A DNA stretch of 42,259 bases from Thermoguttaceae bacterium (GCA_017939795.1 JAGBAA010000104.1:1-42259), one strand, 5' to 3'; numbered from the stretch's first letter, positions 24,055 to 33,948 are shown. The notes: generated by a model from the sequence alone, not told the origin. Numbers and translations are program-made.

Positions 24055-26361
24055 ATGAAAGACAAAAAAAACTCTTCATCCTTTTCCATTGGAGCACGCC
24101 AGAAAATTTTTGCGTCGCTGGGGCTGGCGATCCTGGCTGGCGGGTACGCTTCGCTTTTTTTCATTCCCGGACTTCCGAACGGACTTTGGATGCGTCTGCT
24201 TCTGGCGTTCGTTTTTGCGATTCTTGCCGGAGTCTGTTTCTTTTTCCTGCTCAAAAAACGTCTTTCAGCAGAAGACATTGCGTACATTAAAGATGAAGAA
24301 AATTTCGCGCGTGCGATGCGTGCTTTGAAGCAGACCCGATTCTACACAAAGAAACTTCCGGGATTCCCGAACGGAGTGCGCCGCGAGATCTTCCCCGCAG
24401 CCGGAGCAGCTGCCGGTCTCTGTGTCCTCCTCTGCCTCGCGAGTCCCTGCCGTCCTCCGAAAGCTCCGCTTCCTGATTTCAGCGAAATGGCGGCTCTCGA
24501 ATTCTACTATCCGAATCTCTTCGCGGCAAGCGATTCCCTGGTGCTTCTGGCTCCTCCGATCCTGCCTGCCGAAACGAAAAACTGGACAGAAAAAATTCCT
24601 GCTGATGACCCGGAATTTCCGGAATATCTCGTCTATTCTGAGATGTTTCAGAATCATTTCCATGCAGCCTACGCAAGTGGAAACCTCAGCACGGAACAGA
24701 CACCGGAGCTTCTTCTCGCCACGGCACAGGCGGCTCTTTTGAGCGGTCAGTATCCGCAGGCAGTTGATGCCTACGAAAAACTCCAGAGTGCCGGAGATCA
24801 AAATCCTGCTGCGGCATTCCAGAAAGCGATCGCGCTCGCGTATTCCGGTGAGTTGAAAGAAGCAGAAAAAGCCATGAACGCACTGAAATCCAAAGAGATC
24901 GCAGATGCCATTGGCGACGAATTTGCCCTCGCGCACTGGAAGACCGTCCTGGATATTCTTCAGGGAGAAGTCAGTGAAGATACGTTGACGGACTATCGGA
25001 AACTGAACGATCGGCAGAGCAGCGCACTGAAGAAATTCGCGCAGAAAAACACTCCGAACAGCGAAAATGCGAACCCGGCAAAAGAAAATGGAGACGGTTT
25101 GGCGGCCTCCGTTTCCCGGAAAAAAGCACTTCTGGAACGCCGCCTTCGCACCACGACAAACAATCTGGCCGTCGTGCAGATCCTTTTCGGTGATTTTGCC
25201 AATGCGGTCCCCACGGCCAACGCAGTTCTTTCGCTGACCGGAAGTGAAACGGTACGCACGCAGAAGATCTTCCGAATGTGCGTCCTGAACACGAAAGGCT
25301 ATGCCGCAGGATTCCTGGGCAAAGCAATGGACGACCAGGCAAAAAAATGGGACGAAACCGCCGTCTTTGACTCCGCGTCAGGATATTTTGGCGAGACGCG
25401 CAAACTCTATGAAGAGATCCTTGCGCTCAGCCGTCTCGAAACGGAATCTGTCGATCCGGCGTATCGGAAAGCCCCGTGTTTCCTGCTTCCGTGGTGCAGC
25501 GAAATGCGATTCGCGCTCACGAATGATTTCACGTCTTCCGATTGTCCGTCGGCCAAAGCCTTCCGGGAAAATTTTGCAGAACTTCTCGAAACGTGTACGG
25601 GACTGCACAAGATCTGGAATGCGAATGAACTTGCCCGGGTCCCGGTCTGGGCCGTCCCGGTCGAAAATCTCCTGATGCGGGAATGCCTGATCCTTGAAGG
25701 AGAAGATACAGACGAGAATTTCCTGCTTGCGTGCAGACTGTGCGACGAAAAACTGGAAAAGAAAGAATCTCTGGCTCTTCTGGAGACCCAGACGCTCAAA
25801 AAAGAACTTCAGCTGGTCGGCCGATTTGCCCCGAAAGAAGGACTTACGATCGGGATGCTGGATAAACTCCAGAGCGAACAGAAAAAACTCAACGAAACCG
25901 CAAAAGACGTCCTTCCGGAGTTCCATCCGATGCTTGGACGGCAGGAGATCATCGCGCTTCGTCTGGCTCTCATGCAGAAAAAACTGACCCGCGACGATCT
26001 GGCTTCCGTAAACACTGCGATGAAACGCGCAAACACGATCTTCGGCGAGCTGAAGTATCCGGAAGATTGTGTCTTTGCCCGAGATCTGGAAGCCGCCCAG
26101 CGGCTGGTCAACGCGATGCGGAAGAAGGAGATCGCGGACATTCAGGCCATTTTCGATCCGGCGATCGAAAAGTGCAGCGGGAATCTTTTCCAGCAGTCCT
26201 TCATTTACCGGGATCTCGGCTTTGCGCTGCTTCATCGCGATTTTATTGCGGAAGGCGACGCGGCCAACCGTTCCGCGCGAACGATCTTCAATCAGCAGAT
26301 CTTCCGCGACAATACGCACCATTTCCTCATCCTGCAGATGGACAAGATCCTGAAGCACTAA
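24055..26361 (+). CDS. membrane protein with TPR-like helical domain, unknown (768 aa)
   Basis: The family is not recognised. Two membrane segments are near residues 18-38 and 45-66, and a third near 112-128. The part after about 150 is long and helical, with TPR-like pairs: ATAQAALLSGQYPQAVDAYEKL, AAAFQKAIALAYSGELKEAEKAM, and more degenerate repeats onward. This suggests a membrane-anchored scaffold or solute-binding/assembly factor. It ends with a helix that carries a YRDLGFALLHRDFIAEGDAANRSA pattern, again TPR-like. It lies 25 nt before the nucleoside phosphorylase gene, so the two are probably one operon. Confidence 0.8.
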   Translation: MKDKKNSSSFSIGARQKIFASLGLAILAGGYASLFFIPGLPNGLWMRLLLAFVFAILAGVCFFFLLKKRLSAEDIAYIKDEENFARAMRALKQTRFYTKKLPGFPNGVRREIFPAAGAAAGLCVLLCLASPCRPPKAPLPDFSEMAALEFYYPNLFAASDSLVLLAPPILPAETKNWTEKIPADDPEFPEYLVYSEMFQNHFHAAYASGNLSTEQTPELLLATAQAALLSGQYPQAVDAYEKLQSAGDQNPAAAFQKAIALAYSGELKEAEKAMNALKSKEIADAIGDEFALAHWKTVLDILQGEVSEDTLTDYRKLNDRQSSALKKFAQKNTPNSENANPAKENGDGLAASVSRKKALLERRLRTTTNNLAVVQILFGDFANAVPTANAVLSLTGSETVRTQKIFRMCVLNTKGYAAGFLGKAMDDQAKKWDETAVFDSASGYFGETRKLYEEILALSRLETESVDPAYRKAPCFLLPWCSEMRFALTNDFTSSDCPSAKAFRENFAELLETCTGLHKIWNANELARVPVWAVPVENLLMRECLILEGEDTDENFLLACRLCDEKLEKKESLALLETQTLKKELQLVGRFAPKEGLTIGMLDKLQSEQKKLNETAKDVLPEFHPMLGRQEIIALRLALMQKKLTRDDLASVNTAMKRANTIFGELKYPEDCVFARDLEAAQRLVNAMRKKEIADIQAIFDPAIEKCSGNLFQQSFIYRDLGFALLHRDFIAEGDAANRSARTIFNQQIFRDNTHHFLILQMDKILKH

Positions 26362-26386
26362 AATCCGGAAACGAAAGGAAAACGTC

Positions 26387-27208
26387 ATGGATCGTGCTCC
26401 CATTGCAGTGTTTTTCGCGCTGAAAAACGAATCCGGCTACTTTGAGGACCGATTGAAAAAAACGTCCTGCGTTCACGCAAACGGATTTCGTATTTTTTCC
26501 GGAACACTTGGGAAACACGCCTTTCTGTCCGTAGTCACGGGAGCAGGAGAGTCTGCGGCTGGAAATGCAGCAGAAGCAATTTGCCGCATCCACCAGCCGC
26601 GCCTGGTCATTTCCGCTGGTTTTGCGGGCGGGCTGGCTCCCGAACTGCCGAAACACGCTCTTTTTCTTCCAAACGAATTCGCCGGAACGGACTCTGCGGA
26701 CTGGGAAAAGGAGCGCCTTTCTCTTTTCTCAAGGCTCTCTCCGGAGCATTTGCCGACGGAACTGCGAAAGGAGACCCGGTTTGGAGGGCGGCTCCTGACG
26801 GTACGCAATATCGTCACGAAAACGGAAGAAAAACGTGAACTGGCGCTGAAATACTCGGCACAGGCTGTCGATATGGAAACACGCAGGCTCGCGAAATACT
26901 GCCGCACGCAGAACCTGCCGTTTCTTGCAGTCCGAAGCATCAGCGACGCAGCAGGAGAACCGATTCCGGACGACGTGCAGACACTGGTGAATCAGAAAAC
27001 GACGGCGGCTCGTTTCGGGGCCGCATTTCAGCTTTTGCTCAAACGTCCGGGGAGTGCCGCAGACCTCTACCGTCTCTACGAAAGTTCCGTCGCCTCCGCA
27101 CTCAAACTGGCAGATTTCCTCGAGGCACTTTCGGATTCCGGACTTTTCGACTTTCTTTCCGAGAATTTCTATCCGCCGCAGGAACCGGAAAAGCTCCTCA
27201 GTGCGTAA
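26387..27208 (+). CDS. nucleoside phosphorylase family protein (273 aa)
   Basis: A PNP/UDP family member (MTA/SAH nucleosidase-like fold). Visible motifs are AVFFALKNESGYF (about 7-19), VVTGAGESAA (about 49-58), VISAGFAGGL (about 70-79), the ribose-binding VDMET (about 162-166), and the late SISDAAGE with the conserved Asp (about 184-191). The substrate is not clear; hopanoid-associated phosphorylases share this pattern, but no hopanoid gene is nearby. A C-terminal helical tail of about 45 residues extends past the core. AAAGGAAAACGTC precedes the ATG. Likely co-transcribed with the upstream TPR-like gene. Confidence 0.8.
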   Translation: MDRAPIAVFFALKNESGYFEDRLKKTSCVHANGFRIFSGTLGKHAFLSVVTGAGESAAGNAAEAICRIHQPRLVISAGFAGGLAPELPKHALFLPNEFAGTDSADWEKERLSLFSRLSPEHLPTELRKETRFGGRLLTVRNIVTKTEEKRELALKYSAQAVDMETRRLAKYCRTQNLPFLAVRSISDAAGEPIPDDVQTLVNQKTTAARFGAAFQLLLKRPGSAADLYRLYESSVASALKLADFLEALSDSGLFDFLSENFYPPQEPEKLLSA

Positions 27209-27287
27209 GTTTCTTTTTCTGAATTGCCGAACTTCTACTGAAAACATGAAAAGAGGTGCAGAAGCACACGGGAAAACACCAAATTCA

Positions 27288-27347
27288 AAAAAACGCGAAG
27301 ATCTCGAATGCTTTCAAAAAAAACATTTCGCAGATTTTCGCGTTTTT
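27288..27347. terminator. long bidirectional hairpin between convergent genes
   Basis: The stem AAAAACGCGAA / TTCGCGTTTTT with an internal GAATG / CATTTC stem lies between the phosphorylase (+) and the oligogalacturonate lyase-like gene (-). It can serve both. Confidence 0.65.
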
Positions 27348-27407
27348 CAGAAACTTTGCATCTGGAAACATTCATTCCCTTTTGCACTTTCAGCGTACAG
27401 TTTCGAA

Positions 27408-28781
27408 TTATTTCCCGCGGAGAAGTTCATCATATTCCGTCAGGTCGATCATATAGATCTGGCGCCCGCCGTTGTGTGCGGAATCGACGAGGACCTTACG
27501 TCCATCCCGGCTCGCACGCGGATGGAGATCGCATCGCCATTCTCCTTTGAAATCCGTCCCGAGATAGAAATCGCCGAGCGGAATCTTCATTTCGGTCGGC
27601 AGGTGGAAAAGGAACGGGTGCTGGTAGCGTTCACGATCCGGATACGTATCGTTGAGGATCCATTTTTGATCCGTAAACGGCAAATAGGAAACGTGGCCGT
27701 CCACCTTCATGATGTCGGCACCGACCGGCGACGTGTTCTGCGTTTTGTCTTCAAAAACATAGAATCGGTTTCCATGTGTCGGACGATTCGCATACGCGAT
27801 GATGTGCGTCGGGTCACGCCACACGAGATGGGACGTCATGTTGAACGGATTCAGGACGTAAATATCCGAGCCATCAGCGTTTGCCGTCATGAGCCGGGTC
27901 TTCCACCCTGCCCAGTTCGGTTTGATCTCATCTTCGCCGCGCCAGCGATGAAGGAAAAGGAAACGTTTTGAGTCAGGAGCGATCAGAATGTGATTGAACC
28001 AGTGCTTCGCGCCTTTGGAGTACCCGCCTTCCGGAACCATATCCGCGACCTGCCGGAAGGAAAACAGGAGTTTCGTCTCGCCGGTACGCAGGTCCATTTT
28101 CCAGATCCCCGCATCATCCGGAGCCGCAACATTCGCGTTTTTGTCCGGGACTCCGCAGTAGCCGTAGCCGGGCCGAGTATCGTTCAGACGCGCGAAATCG
28201 GGGAAGAGAGCATACTCGCCGTTCGGAGCCAAAACGTACGCAGCGTGCGGAAGTTCACGATATTTCCCCGTCGCCGGACAGTAAACGTGCGCGTAGAACC
28301 GGTCACCATCCCGATCATTCCAGACGACTTCGGCGTCTTCAAATTTTTCCCGTCCGGGGATCCACTGAAACATCGGGCCCTGCTGCCAGTTCCACGCAAC
28401 GGAGCTGCCGATCGGAGTCCAGCGGTTTTTGTCCTCCAGATCGATCAGACCGACCTGGATCCGATCCGTCGGTTCCGGGGAACGGTGATGGAAATCAACT
28501 TCAAGTCCAGTCACGAGCCGGTCCGTCGGATCAAAATGAAGCTGATCATAGTATGCGCCCCAATGGTATTTGGGACCGTGCGTCAACTGCGTGACCGGAG
28601 CTTTAGGATTAGGCCGCAAAGGCTGGAATGCTGTTTCTGACGCAGTTCCCGACGCAGTTTTTGAAGCCGATCCCGATGCCAGAAGACCACTCGAGGCCCC
28701 CATCGTCCCTAACGTACTCAAAGTACCAAAAGCCGCCGCACTGCCAAGTGCCGCAGAGGAAAGGAAATTTCGTCGATTCAT
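27408..28781 (-). CDS. Tat-exported oligogalacturonate lyase-like beta-propeller (457 aa)
   Basis: The start at 28781 has GGAG six nt upstream and opens a Tat signal (MNRRNFLSS, cleaved after about 35-55 residues in an Ala/Ser/Gly/Thr-rich region). The rest has TolB/WD40-like blades. Motifs LTHGPKYHWGAYYDQLHFDPTD-like start, GGYSKGAKHWFNHILIAPDS, RWRGEDE, HLVWRDP and RCDLHPRASRDGRKV are typical of the oligogalacturonate lyase family (Pfam Pectate_lyase22). It may act on oligouronides or another sugar outside the membrane. The same strand and 92-nt gap after the GH13 gene suggest a polysaccharide operon. Confidence 0.82.
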   Translation of the reverse strand: MNRRNFLSSAALGSAAAFGTLSTLGTMGASSGLLASGSASKTASGTASETAFQPLRPNPKAPVTQLTHGPKYHWGAYYDQLHFDPTDRLVTGLEVDFHHRSPEPTDRIQVGLIDLEDKNRWTPIGSSVAWNWQQGPMFQWIPGREKFEDAEVVWNDRDGDRFYAHVYCPATGKYRELPHAAYVLAPNGEYALFPDFARLNDTRPGYGYCGVPDKNANVAAPDDAGIWKMDLRTGETKLLFSFRQVADMVPEGGYSKGAKHWFNHILIAPDSKRFLFLHRWRGEDEIKPNWAGWKTRLMTANADGSDIYVLNPFNMTSHLVWRDPTHIIAYANRPTHGNRFYVFEDKTQNTSPVGADIMKVDGHVSYLPFTDQKWILNDTYPDRERYQHPFLFHLPTEMKIPLGDFYLGTDFKGEWRCDLHPRASRDGRKVLVDSAHNGGRQIYMIDLTEYDELLRGK

Positions 28782-28873
28782 GTTTTTCTCCATGAGTTAA
28801 AGGTGGATCAAAGTGCAGCAATGCAGTTTCTGCCGCACCGAAAAATCAATTCTGATTTAAGGTCTACCCGGGG

Positions 28874-31800
28874 TCAATGCACACGGAACGTCCACTCACA
28901 GTCCTGCGAGCAGGGAACCGGAGCACTCAAATTTCCGTCAAAGAAGCAGAAGAAAAAGTTCTTCCGATCCATGAAAATATTCGCGGGCAGCTCACGCGCA
29001 AATTCCGTGACGGTCACCAGCGGAGTACCGTCTGCTTTCAGGACCATTTCATCCGGCATGACGTCTCCGTTTTTCGTCTGCCAGGCTCGCGCATTCAGTT
29101 CCTGCGGTCGTTCCGAAACGAGTGAACGGCCGTCTTTCCGGAAATCGAATTCATCGATCGTCGGACTGTTGAACATCCACGCGAGGAACGCAGAGGACGT
29201 ATCTTTCGCGTGCGGCGCATCGATCCGGGAGCGCATTCGTAGGGAATCGGATCTTCCCAGCGTAAATTCCGTCACGAAACTCACCGGCTGCGGCATCCGG
29301 CCAAAACGATCCTTTTTGCGAAGGCGTCCTTCAAAATGAAGCCGAACGTCTCCGTTTTTCAGCGTCTCGATACGCGCCCACGTCTCGATCTCATTGGAAT
29401 TCAGATACCGTTCTCCCTTTGGCCCCAAACCGTAATCCGTATAGAGGACCCCTTCTCCAAAGATCGTCTGTCCCGTCTTTTTCGAGACGAAATTCTGAAC
29501 GTGCCCGAAACGCGAAATAGTCAGCAAAAAATGCTCGTTCTCGAAAAAGTACCCGCCAGCCGTCGGACGCAGCGTAAAGCCCGTTTCCGAATCACTGCGA
29601 ACCGGTTCCGCAACACGAGAAGCCAGAGGCAATGCCGAACCAGGCATTCCCGGTACGATGGCGATGGTCCAGGCATTCGGCAGTTCCATGTTCAGCGGAG
29701 CGTTCAGCGAAACGGCGGCCGTGAGGACCTTGCGTCCATCGCAGTGATTCAGCCAGCGTACACGCGCGGGGATCTGCGTTTCGTCAAAGCAGAATGAAAC
29801 GGCAGCATCCGACCACTCGGCCGTCACGGATGCATCGCGCCAAAGCGGCTGGTAGAAGGAATCGTAGAGAACGTCCAGTTCCAATGGCCGCCAGTAGATA
29901 CTGTGCCGCGCATTCACGTCGATGGTTTTATCCGTACGGTAGAAAAGGCGGTCGCGCAGCGATCCTTCAGCCGTAGACGCACTCCAGATCCCCGCCTTCG
30001 GGCACGGAAAATAAAGCGCACAGTCTTGCGGAACCGAACCATTCAGCCGCTCCGCAGAAAGAAGAAGCCGGTCATTTTCGACCCGGTACGTCAGCCGAAA
30101 TTCGGCGGAACCGCACTTTTTCAGGAAGACGAGCTTCTTCTCATCCGCAAATGTGCAGACGACCGGTGAGTTGGACGTCATCGAAAAAACAGACTCGCCG
30201 AGCAGTTCCTTTCCGTTTCGGGTCATGGAGTCCAAAAGTCCAGTCGTTCCGTTGACGTACGCTTTCCAATCCGTTCCGGAAAGCATCAGCATATTTTCCG
30301 GCAGTGTATTTTCCGGCGAAAGAGTACGCTCTGCCGCAGGTTCCGAAGCATTCACGGAAGGAGGTGCGAAATCGACCTCACGCAGCGCGTAAACATTCGC
30401 GCCGTACGGTGGAAGCGTCACGCATACTTTCCCGTTTTTCACGGCGATCAGGCGTCCCGGAAGCATTTCCGTCACGTTCTTCACGGCATCACGCTTCACG
30501 CCCGGCAAAGCATTCACGTCAAGCTCAAATTCGATCGGCGTGTCGTTAAAATTAATGAAACCGACGGACCGCCCACCATCCTTTTCGTATCCGACTGCCC
30601 AAACACCATCCGGAGCGGGAACTCCGAGGTAGTCGAAATTGGCGTTCTGCATTTCAGGAAGCGCCTTCCGGACCGCGAAAAGCCGGGCGTACGTTTCGAT
30701 ATTTCCGACCTCCTGCCCCTGGTAGATGAGCGGGATCCCGTCCGCCATCGCAGTGAGTGCCACGACGGCCCGTGCGGCGTTCGTTCCGTACCAGTATTGG
30801 GACCGGACCGAATCGTGACTTTCGGAATGACGCATCCGCAAAAGTCCCTTCATGCTCCCCATTCGGCACTCATGGAACCAGCGGCGAATGTTTTGGACGA
30901 AAATATCCGGAGAGTCCTGTCGAAGCGACTGAAAGACCTGATAGCATCCGGCAAAATCGTAGACCGCATCGCTGACGCTCCCGAAGAAATCGTTTCCGAC
31001 TTCCGCCAGAACGCCGCCGCGGACGGGACTTTCTTCCTTCACGCCTTCACGAATGGATCGCTGCATATTGAAGCCGGCCTGAAGTTTCGCAAAACTCGCA
31101 CGGGCATACGGAATTTCGGGATTCCAGTTCGGAATTTTCGACCCGGAGACCGCATCGATCCGGTAGCCGTCCACGCCGTAGTTTTTCATGTAGTGTTTCG
31201 CGACGTTTTTCATGTACTCACGCCACGTCGGCCAGTTGAAGTCGAAGCACCAGTAATGGAACGTAGAACCATCCTCATCGTAGACGAGCCATTCCGGATG
31301 CTGTTTTGCGCGCTCAAATTCATTGCTCCCGCCATGCGGCACGCAATCCTGCATGACGTAAAATCCGCGTTCGTGCATTCTCTTCACCAGCGCACGGTAC
31401 TCATCGCCGGTCCCAAGTCCGTCCTGGAATCGATAGTAATCGCGCGGCCAGTAGATCCCGCGGTCTTCCAGAGGAAGCATCCAGACCGAGTTCGCGCCCG
31501 TCTCCGCGATCCGGTCCACAAATGGGAGCGCGGCTGAAAAACCGCCAAGGTCCTGCATATTGCTGCCGATCGAGCCTCCCGGATGGAACGAGTAGAGAAG
31601 GAGTTTCTGAAAAACTTCCGGTCGATCTTTCGGCACAGTCCGTCCAAGACGCTCAAAGCAGTCGTGCACGCTGTTCAGGGCAGCTTCGCCGTCTCCCGCA
31701 AAAAACGCAAGGTACGTCGTCCCCAGTTCCTGCGTATCTCCGGGACGGATCCTCCCCATGATGTTGAAGACCTGCGTGACCTGTACGCCGATCATCCCGC

Positions 31801-32527
31801 CAGTCTCAGGGCTGGAATTTCCAGAATCGGCGGCAGTTTTCGCTTCACCCGGAAGCACTTTCCGGTCAAATTCGGTCCCCCCCTGGTCCATCGTCGGATC
31901 TGCGTGGTCGTGAATGAAGATCAGCGAGCAGTCTTTCGCCAGCTGCACGATCCCCGGACGATCCCAGCAGCTTCGTTTCCCGTTCATTTCAGCAATCAGG
32001 TGCTTCTGCGGGGGAAACTGTCCCGGCGTGAAGAAATACGCACCGTCCTCACAGAGAAACGTCGGAAAACGCCACCAGAACGCTCGGATCTTGATCTCTT
32101 CGCCGCCCTCCCAGAAAAATTTCACCTTCCGTCCGAGCATTTTCTTTTCAGAATCCCAGAACCAGGTCAGCGCGACAGTCCAGCCGCCCGTTCGGTAGCG
32201 CAAAATGACGGTCTTCGGATCCGGCTGCTCCAGCCCAATAAATTCCGTATTTTTCCACGCGATCCACTTCTGGTCCGTCGTTTCCTTCACCCCCTGACTG
32301 ATGTCGAACGGCATGAACGAATCCCCTTCCGGGATCCATGACTTCCCATGAAATTCCAGTTTCTGAATACCTCCGGTCTCCGAATCAAAATCGACCAGAA
32401 CCTCATTTTTCCCCTGACCTTCCGTTCCGGAATCCGACCGCAGCGTCACGGTCTCGCCAAACGCACTCGATACCATCCAGCCAAAACACAAACTCAGCAA
32501 AAACACAAAACAGGATCTGAATTTCAT
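28874..32527 (-). CDS. secreted GH13-type glycoside hydrolase with extra beta domains (1217 aa)
   Basis: Residues 1-24 form a signal peptide. Residues 40-290 are a beta-sandwich, then a TIM barrel (about 305-680) with the GH13 catalytic residues: Asp458 in GYRIDAV (nucleophile), Glu509 in GGVLAEVGN (acid/base), Asp572 in SESHDSVRS, and conserved QDCVPHGGSNEF (region I-like, 393-404). A beta domain follows (about 680-720). The C-terminal 450 residues have two more mutarotase-like beta-sandwich segments (VNGTTGLLDSMTRNGKEL and FLLTISRFGHVQNFVSKKTG). The substrate is probably an alpha-glucan or related oligosaccharide. GGAGGAAA precedes the ATG. Confidence 0.87.
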   Translation of the reverse strand: MKFRSCFVFLLSLCFGWMVSSAFGETVTLRSDSGTEGQGKNEVLVDFDSETGGIQKLEFHGKSWIPEGDSFMPFDISQGVKETTDQKWIAWKNTEFIGLEQPDPKTVILRYRTGGWTVALTWFWDSEKKMLGRKVKFFWEGGEEIKIRAFWWRFPTFLCEDGAYFFTPGQFPPQKHLIAEMNGKRSCWDRPGIVQLAKDCSLIFIHDHADPTMDQGGTEFDRKVLPGEAKTAADSGNSSPETGGMIGVQVTQVFNIMGRIRPGDTQELGTTYLAFFAGDGEAALNSVHDCFERLGRTVPKDRPEVFQKLLLYSFHPGGSIGSNMQDLGGFSAALPFVDRIAETGANSVWMLPLEDRGIYWPRDYYRFQDGLGTGDEYRALVKRMHERGFYVMQDCVPHGGSNEFERAKQHPEWLVYDEDGSTFHYWCFDFNWPTWREYMKNVAKHYMKNYGVDGYRIDAVSGSKIPNWNPEIPYARASFAKLQAGFNMQRSIREGVKEESPVRGGVLAEVGNDFFGSVSDAVYDFAGCYQVFQSLRQDSPDIFVQNIRRWFHECRMGSMKGLLRMRHSESHDSVRSQYWYGTNAARAVVALTAMADGIPLIYQGQEVGNIETYARLFAVRKALPEMQNANFDYLGVPAPDGVWAVGYEKDGGRSVGFINFNDTPIEFELDVNALPGVKRDAVKNVTEMLPGRLIAVKNGKVCVTLPPYGANVYALREVDFAPPSVNASEPAAERTLSPENTLPENMLMLSGTDWKAYVNGTTGLLDSMTRNGKELLGESVFSMTSNSPVVCTFADEKKLVFLKKCGSAEFRLTYRVENDRLLLSAERLNGSVPQDCALYFPCPKAGIWSASTAEGSLRDRLFYRTDKTIDVNARHSIYWRPLELDVLYDSFYQPLWRDASVTAEWSDAAVSFCFDETQIPARVRWLNHCDGRKVLTAAVSLNAPLNMELPNAWTIAIVPGMPGSALPLASRVAEPVRSDSETGFTLRPTAGGYFFENEHFLLTISRFGHVQNFVSKKTGQTIFGEGVLYTDYGLGPKGERYLNSNEIETWARIETLKNGDVRLHFEGRLRKKDRFGRMPQPVSFVTEFTLGRSDSLRMRSRIDAPHAKDTSSAFLAWMFNSPTIDEFDFRKDGRSLVSERPQELNARAWQTKNGDVMPDEMVLKADGTPLVTVTEFARELPANIFMDRKNFFFCFFDGNLSAPVPCSQDCEWTFRVH

Positions 32528-32591
32528 GAAAAATTTCCTCCGGCAGGCTTTTTATCTGTTTTTTTACAAAATCATCAAATTTCCAGTTTTC

Positions 32592-32620
32592 AGTATAGCA
32601 TGGATCCGCAAAAAAGTAAA
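32592..32620 (-). promoter_or_regulatory. promoter of the GH13 gene
   Basis: Minus-strand TTTACT (32615-32620), a 17-nt spacer and TATACT (32592-32597) with TGC before the -10. The leader is about 60 nt. Confidence 0.5.
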
Positions 32621-32848
32621 GGGTTTCCCCAAAATCCATGGGAAAAAGTTCAAAATCGGCGGTAAGTTCCGGCATATTTTGGAACCAGGGATCCATTTCC
32701 TGCCGGAGACCGCAGAACATCTTCGTCTTTCCCGTTTTTTTGATCAGAAGAACCGTCTTTTTAAAGTTTCGGCCCTAAGTTTCAAAACATTCCGGAAGAT
32801 TTTCCTCTGTACTTCTGCCGGAAGTTTGATTTTTTTGTTTACCGGACC
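32621..32848. other. intergenic, no gene seen
   Basis: AT-rich stretch between divergent promoters. A plus-strand frame runs through it but is Lys/Phe-rich, has no ribosome binding site and overlaps both promoters, so I do not call it. Confidence 0.5.
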
Positions 32849-32876
32849 TTGAAAAAAAGTCATTCTATGGTAAAAT
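32849..32876 (+). promoter_or_regulatory. promoter of ksgA
   Basis: TTGAAA (32849-32854), a 16-nt spacer and TAAAAT (32871-32876) with TATGG before the -10. It is nearly the same as the topoisomerase VI A promoter at 34840, including the A run after the -35. Confidence 0.7.
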
Positions 32877-32950
32877 GGAGTACGTCAGTTAGAGAAACTT
32901 TTTCACGAAAGGAAGATCCGACGGTCACGGACCAGCGGAAACAAGATTTT

Positions 32951-33859
32951 ATGCAGGACCAGACACTCAAATTTTTACTTCGCCGTTTCGAGGAAGCGGG
33001 AATTTCACCGAAGCACAAACTGGGGCAGAATTTCCTCATGGACCAGAATCTTCTGAAGCTGGTGGTACGCAGCGCAGACATTCAGCCGACGGACATCATT
33101 CTGGAAGTCGGGACCGGCACGGGAGGACTGACGGTGCAAATGGCGCCGCTGGCGCGTCACGTCATTACGGTGGAACTGGATCCTCAGCTTTTCCAGCTCG
33201 CCGGCGAGGAGCTTTTCTCGTGCGAAAACGTCACGATGCTGAATCAGGACATTCTCAAGAACAAAAACCGCCTGAATCCGGTCGTCATGGAACAGATCGA
33301 CTCTCTGCGGGCACAGTATCCCGACGCGGATCTGAAACTCGTGGCGAATTTGCCGTACAGTGTCGCGACCCCCATCATGACGAACCTGCTCGCGCTTCCG
33401 GATCCGCCGAGATCCATGACGGTCCTGATCCAGAAAGAGGTCGGCGAGCGCATGATGGCGGAACCGAACACGAAGGACTACGGTGCACTTTCCCTCTGGT
33501 GCCAGTGCCAGGCGGACGTCCGAATCGTGCGCATCATTCCGCCGGGAGTCTTCTTCCCGCCGCCGAAGGTCTACTCTGCCATCGTTCACCTTGAGTACCG
33601 GCCGGAGAAACGCGCCAAAGTCACCGACCTGCACCGCTGGCATGATTTCATCCGCGCCATGTTCTTCCATCGCAGGAAGTTCCTGCGCAGCGAGCTAATC
33701 TCCTGTTTCAAGAATCAGCTGGAAAAATCGGACGTGGATCTCATTCTCGAAAAAATGGGACTCAAACCGGAAACACGTGCTGAGCAGCTTGATTTGGAGA
33801 CGATGCTGAAACTCTGCGATACGAGCTACGAGATCGCCGAGGCGAAGAAAAATGCCTGA
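32951..33859 (+). CDS. ksgA: 16S rRNA dimethyladenosine transferase (302 aa)
   Basis: It dimethylates two adjacent adenines near the 3' end of 16S rRNA. The domain begins with KLGQNFL (23-29), the SAM motif EVGTGTGGLT (52-61), the acidic VELDP (74-78), and the catalytic NLPYS (133-137). The C-terminal rRNA-binding domain has RRKFLR. The frame is open upstream to a TTG at 32849, but that triplet is the -35 of a good promoter, so I chose the ATG at 32951, which also fits the family N-terminus. The Shine-Dalgarno is weak (CGGAAA). A bidirectional terminator follows. Confidence 0.88.
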   Translation: MQDQTLKFLLRRFEEAGISPKHKLGQNFLMDQNLLKLVVRSADIQPTDIILEVGTGTGGLTVQMAPLARHVITVELDPQLFQLAGEELFSCENVTMLNQDILKNKNRLNPVVMEQIDSLRAQYPDADLKLVANLPYSVATPIMTNLLALPDPPRSMTVLIQKEVGERMMAEPNTKDYGALSLWCQCQADVRIVRIIPPGVFFPPPKVYSAIVHLEYRPEKRAKVTDLHRWHDFIRAMFFHRRKFLRSELISCFKNQLEKSDVDLILEKMGLKPETRAEQLDLETMLKLCDTSYEIAEAKKNA

Positions 33860-33909
33860 TCCGGCAACCAGCCCATCCGCAGCTTTCTGCGGCAGGACCA
33901 GAGCCATAA

Positions 33910-33948
33910 AAAAACGGGAACTTCAGATTTTTTGAGGTTCCCGTTTTT
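33910..33948. terminator. bidirectional terminator, ksgA / lipoprotein B
   Basis: The stem AAAAACGGGAAC / GTTCCCGTTTTT lies between two convergent genes and has T runs on both strands. Confidence 0.9.

Noticed and set aside
32526..32852. 108-codon plus-strand frame before ksgA
   Set aside because: No ribosome site, biased Lys/Phe composition from AT-rich DNA, and overlap with both divergent promoters.
32849..32950. N-terminal extension of KsgA from a TTG start
   Set aside because: The TTG is the -35 of a clear promoter and the -10 lies inside the extension; the family start fits the ATG at 32951.
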